From assembly GCF_965638725.1 (NCBI RefSeq), contig NC_134963.1:12428501-12492500 (forward strand): 64,000 nucleotides of DNA, given 5' to 3'. Below are positions 61,201-64,000 of the stretch, in pieces (positions within the stretch are counted from its first letter, which is position 1; each line of letters begins with the position of its first letter). This DNA is from Aptenodytes patagonicus (lineage: Eukaryota; Chordata; Aves; Sphenisciformes; Spheniscidae). Made by a program: the position numbers and the translations under genes. Under the pieces are notes generated by a model. It made no database searches and had not been told where the DNA came from. It saw only the letters and a program-made list of their open reading frames with translations.

Positions 61201-62812
61201 GTTTCTGTAGCTCAGCAGCGTTTGAGGTTAGCGGCAATAGCAAGCAGCCTAGTTGTGAGAGACAGGGCAGAATTAACAAATAGCAGTGAATGTCGCTGCA
61301 GCAAGTGAAGGCCCAGGCTCCCTCCTCTGGGAGGGTTTGTTCTGTAGTTTGGCTGTTTGACAGCAGTCTGACACAACCAAGCAGAAGGAGCCCTTTCCCA
61401 AGCTGGGACATGTCCTTATGTAAGTGTTTATAATAAATGCCGACAGAAAAAAAAACAGAGGGAGGAGTGTTACATAAGGGGCAAAACAGAGCGCTGCTTG
61501 TCGAGGAATCTGATTTGAGGTGTCACTTCAGAGAATGCTGTCTCGTGTGCTGGCAGGAATGGCAGCCACTACTGCATGCTTGTAGGCAGCTTTGAAAAGC
61601 AGCCAAAATGCTTATGTGCTGTCAGGAAACCCCAGCAGCTCTGCCTGGTTGGGATCACAAGCCCCAGGAGGAGCGAGTGGTGCCTGTCCCACCTCACTCC
61701 GATCTTTGGCGGGAAGAAGCAATAGACCAATGTTGAGCTTTGTCCAAATGCAGCTTTGCTTCTTCAATCCCAGAGAGCTCATAGCAGGGCTGCAGTGCAG
61801 GTTTACTGCCTCTCTCTCTTCTTGCTTAGCTCTCAAAATTGCACGTGCAAGCTGGCAGGTTTGGGTAGATGTGGTGAGAAACCTTTAATGTGTTCAGTAG
61901 CTTTTGGTATACATAGCTTTTCTGGAGACAACATGCTATTAATGCCATCCATTTTTAAAGCAAGGCAGTTCTTCCTCAGTACAAATTACAGAGGTGTCTC
62001 CTCCCTTAGCAACAGGCTGAACAGTGAGGTAGGTTTGGGGAGCTGGCTGTGGTTAGCTGCAGCGGCAGAAGGCAGGGCCAGCTCTGAAGTAAGCTTTAAT
62101 GCTTTCAGGAACGGCTTAATTTGCTACACAGGTTTGTTTGCTGCAACAAAAGGCAGAATCTGTCACCACCTCCAGTATTTGTTTCTATCAGATGAAGCAT
62201 GTTATGGGAGCTCTTTTCCACAGCAGTGGGCTCAGCGCTGTCTCACTGCTCCTCTGGGCCTGCACCAGGCAGTGCTGTGGGACTATAAGGTACAAGGAAA
62301 CATTTCTCAGCTCCATGGTTTGCCTGGCTTCACAGTCATCATTTAGCTGTAGCAATGTCAGTGAATAAGCCAGTTTATGAGGGAGGGACAGACTTCACTT
62401 GGCTGCTTGTTTTTTAAAGATGCTATATGGGGTCCTCTGCTTACAGTAGAGAATGCTTCTGGCCCTTTGTATGTAGCTGAAACATCTGTTTCTTAAAGAG
62501 CAGAGTCCCTTCTTTTCTACTATATCACCTTTACTGAGACTCTGCCTCCAAGCAGTGATACTCACCCCATGCGCATATATGTTTTGGTTTTTTTTTTAAT
62601 CTAGAGGGAAAGACCTGAAGGAAAAGCATGAACAGAAAGTTTATGAGCGTGAAATGCAGCGCATCACACTGCCGCTCTCAGCGTTCACCAATCCTGCCTG
62701 CGAGCTTGTAGATGAGAACACAATTGTGGTGCACACCAACCAGACGCCTGTGGAGGACATGCACGATGGCAGTGGCCCGCTTATGGGGCAGGCGGGTACT
62801 CCTGGTGCCTGA
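57472..62812 (+). CDS. PIK3IP1: PIK3IP1, kringle-domain membrane inhibitor of PI3K (complete, 6 exons, 264-265 aa)
   Basis: PIK3IP1 (TrIP) is a single-pass membrane protein that binds the p110 catalytic subunit through its cytoplasmic p85-like tail and lowers PI3K/AKT signalling. Exons: 57472-57559, 57759-57875, 58003-58122 (or from 58006), 60164-60349, 60484-60562 and 62605-62812. They sum to 798 (or 795) bases, 265 (264) residues; human is 263. Signal peptide: residues 1 to ~27 (LGAVLLGSLLLAAARG). Kringle: C31-C107 with six cysteines and LNWL, SCRNPD and PWCY signatures. Stalk: includes SEAAAVQPVIGISQRVQMNS. Transmembrane: ~172-194. Cytoplasmic tail: GKDLKEKHEQKVYEREMQRI, TLPLSAFTNP and GPLMGQAGTPGA. 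The ATG has A at -3. All junctions are GT-AG and in phase. Stop TGA is at 62810-62812. Confidence 0.97.
57759..58122 (+). CDS. PIK3IP1: PIK3IP1 exons 2-3: kringle domain
   Basis: Exons 57759-57875 and 58003-58122 are separated by a 127-base intron. Cysteines 31, 52, 77, 88, 102 and 107 fit the kringle pattern 1-6, 2-4, 3-5. Motifs are SYRG, CLNWL, CRNPD, PWCYIRG and RRPCDIAHC. The acceptor of exon 3 reads CAGCAG (58000-58005), so either AG can be used with a one-residue difference. Third codon positions are almost all G or C here, unlike exons 4-6. Confidence 0.95.
58123..60163 (+). other. PIK3IP1: PIK3IP1 intron 3
   Basis: 2.0 kb, GTAGGA...CAATAG, GC-rich at its start and AT-rich after. Nothing coding was seen in it. 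Confidence 0.85.
60164..60562 (+). CDS. PIK3IP1: PIK3IP1 exons 4-5: stalk and transmembrane helix
   Basis: Exon 60164-60349 encodes the Ala/Thr/Pro-rich extracellular stalk and the conserved block SRSEAAAVQPVIGISQRV. Exon 60484-60562 encodes the membrane helix GLIMMVIIIAIGAGIVLGYI and the stop-transfer YKR. The acceptors are CTCAATAG and TTCACAG; the donors are GTACAA and GTCAGT. Confidence 0.95.
60563..62604 (+). other. PIK3IP1: PIK3IP1 intron 5
   Basis: 2.0 kb with a TG/CA microsatellite near 60810-60845 and a 196-codon plus-strand open frame (61756-62346) that lacks an ATG at its start and resembles no known protein. It is probably non-coding. Confidence 0.8.
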
Positions 62813-64000
62813 GCAGCTTGGGCAGGAGCGATACAGGCTGAGCAAAGCCTCCAGCTTCCCACTGTGAGTGCGGGGGTTGCGTGTGTTCATTTCTATTTTG
62901 TTTTCTTTTTGATGAAAGCCAGATGAAGGTGATGCAGAGGGACAGAGCAACGGGCTATTCATCACGGTCTGTTTGAGGGACACCATTCAGTGCATGACCA
63001 GCTGGGGACTGGTGTGGTGGACCCTGCTGCTTCCTCCCACCTATCTCTATGGCATGCCAAGGAGCTGGGGGGGATGATGGGCCAGGCTCACAGCTGGCCG
63101 CAGATCCCATAGCCTGGAGTGTGGTCTTGGCTTCCTCTTTTTCTGTTCCTTTCCTATTTAACGGTGTGCACTGTTACTTAAGTTTCAGCCTGGAACCCCA
63201 GGAGGGAGCAGTACTGCAGGGACTGAGGGGAGCTTCAGTCAGACTTAGCTAGATAATTACACTCTGATTATAGTTCCTGCCTTTTTGCTTTAGTGGCTGA
63301 GAGCTGGAGGCACTGTCCAGAATCCTGCTACTGGATCAGGTTTTTTTCCAAGGAAGAGTTTATTTGAAGGATGCTTTTGGCCAGGAGCAGTATGTTTAGC
63401 CCCAGTGTCAATTTGGAAAAGCTCTTCTCAAGCTCTTGACAAATCCAGGTCTTCCAGGGCTGAGGCCACATCTCCATTCCCCTGTGGTGCTACATGCACA
63501 GCCACAGTTGTAGGCGTCCAGGTGGTCTGTGCCTCCTGCTCACTTAACAGAGCAGGAGACCAAAGGCCAGCAGTAGATAGTTGTGAAGAAAACAAACTGC
63601 CCTTCAGTTACCTACAGCAGGTTGAGCACTGAGGATAGATAACATCCTCTTCCCCATTCCCTTGGCTTTCTACAGAGCCAGCTCTGGACAGAGTGGCCAA
63701 GCCAGCTGTGGAGGTCACCCCAGCCATGATGCAGCAGCAGCTCTTGCTCTAAGGGCAGGACAAGGCAGCTGCTCTTGCAAGATCCCAAAGTTACAGCATG
63801 GCTCCTGGCCCAGCCTCCTTCACACACACTCAGCTTGTGCAGCAAGACTACTTGCTTACAGAGCCTGGCCCTATTGAGAGGTTTTGTAACAACTTTTATT
63901 AGCATTTCAGGGGGTTTGGAAGGGATGGTTGCTGCAGTGTCTCCCAAATGGCACCAAGGCAAGGCCAGTTCAGGGAAACATCCATCCCCGCCTCAGGGCA
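62813..64000 (+). other. PIK3IP1: PIK3IP1 3'UTR, end not found
   Basis: The sequence after the stop is moderately GC-rich. No AATAAA or ATTAAA is visible up to the end of the window, so the transcript probably continues beyond it. The open frames here (for example 63612-63962 on the minus strand) are unrecognised. Confidence 0.55.

Noticed and set aside
1-64000. CRISPR arrays, prokaryotic operons, tRNA or rRNA genes
   Set aside because: None seen. The window is vertebrate nuclear DNA, and no A/B-box pair or rRNA-like stretch was recognised.

Overview
This is vertebrate nuclear DNA, most probably from a bird. It has intron-split genes with GT-AG junctions, three CpG islands at gene starts, and a CR1 LINE 3' end of the avian type in a PATZ1 intron. 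The gene order (EIF4ENIF1, DRG1, PATZ1, PIK3IP1) and orientations match, as I recall it, the human 22q12.2 block, which is syntenic with chicken chromosome 15. No prokaryotic, viral or CRISPR feature was seen.

Layout. (1) 1-9.6 kb, + strand: the 3' half of EIF4ENIF1 (4E-T), ten coding exons for the last ~549 residues, then a ~1.65 kb 3'UTR. (2) 10.2-16.5 kb, - strand: complete DRG1, nine coding exons whose lengths sum to 367 codons plus stop, convergent with EIF4ENIF1. (3) 15.8-17.2 kb: CpG island at the DRG1 start. (4) 17.2-24.8 kb: AT-rich intergenic DNA. (5) 24.8-45.1 kb, + strand: PATZ1 (BTB/POZ, AT-hook, C2H2 zinc fingers) with a large CpG island, four constitutive coding exons and one alternative coding exon. 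(6) 45.1-57 kb: intergenic DNA with decayed ancient repeats. (7) 57.0-64 kb, + strand: PIK3IP1, six coding exons. The 3' end of its UTR was not found.

Roles. The genes are neighbours, not a pathway. 4E-T is a translational repressor and P-body protein. DRG1 is a translation-factor GTPase. PATZ1 is a transcription factor that binds G-rich DNA. PIK3IP1 is a membrane inhibitor of PI3K. All four exon models were checked for reading frame by adding exon lengths.

The points most worth a second look are: a PATZ1 alternative exon that completes a zinc finger and uses a GC donor; a coding-like, phase-compatible open segment with a splice acceptor just downstream of the DRG1 stop; a FOXO-type element in the PIK3IP1 promoter; a NAGNAG acceptor inside the PIK3IP1 kringle; a broken coding-like stretch antisense in a PATZ1 intron; and several MIR-like SINE relics. 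Repeat and family names come from recognition by eye, not from a database search.
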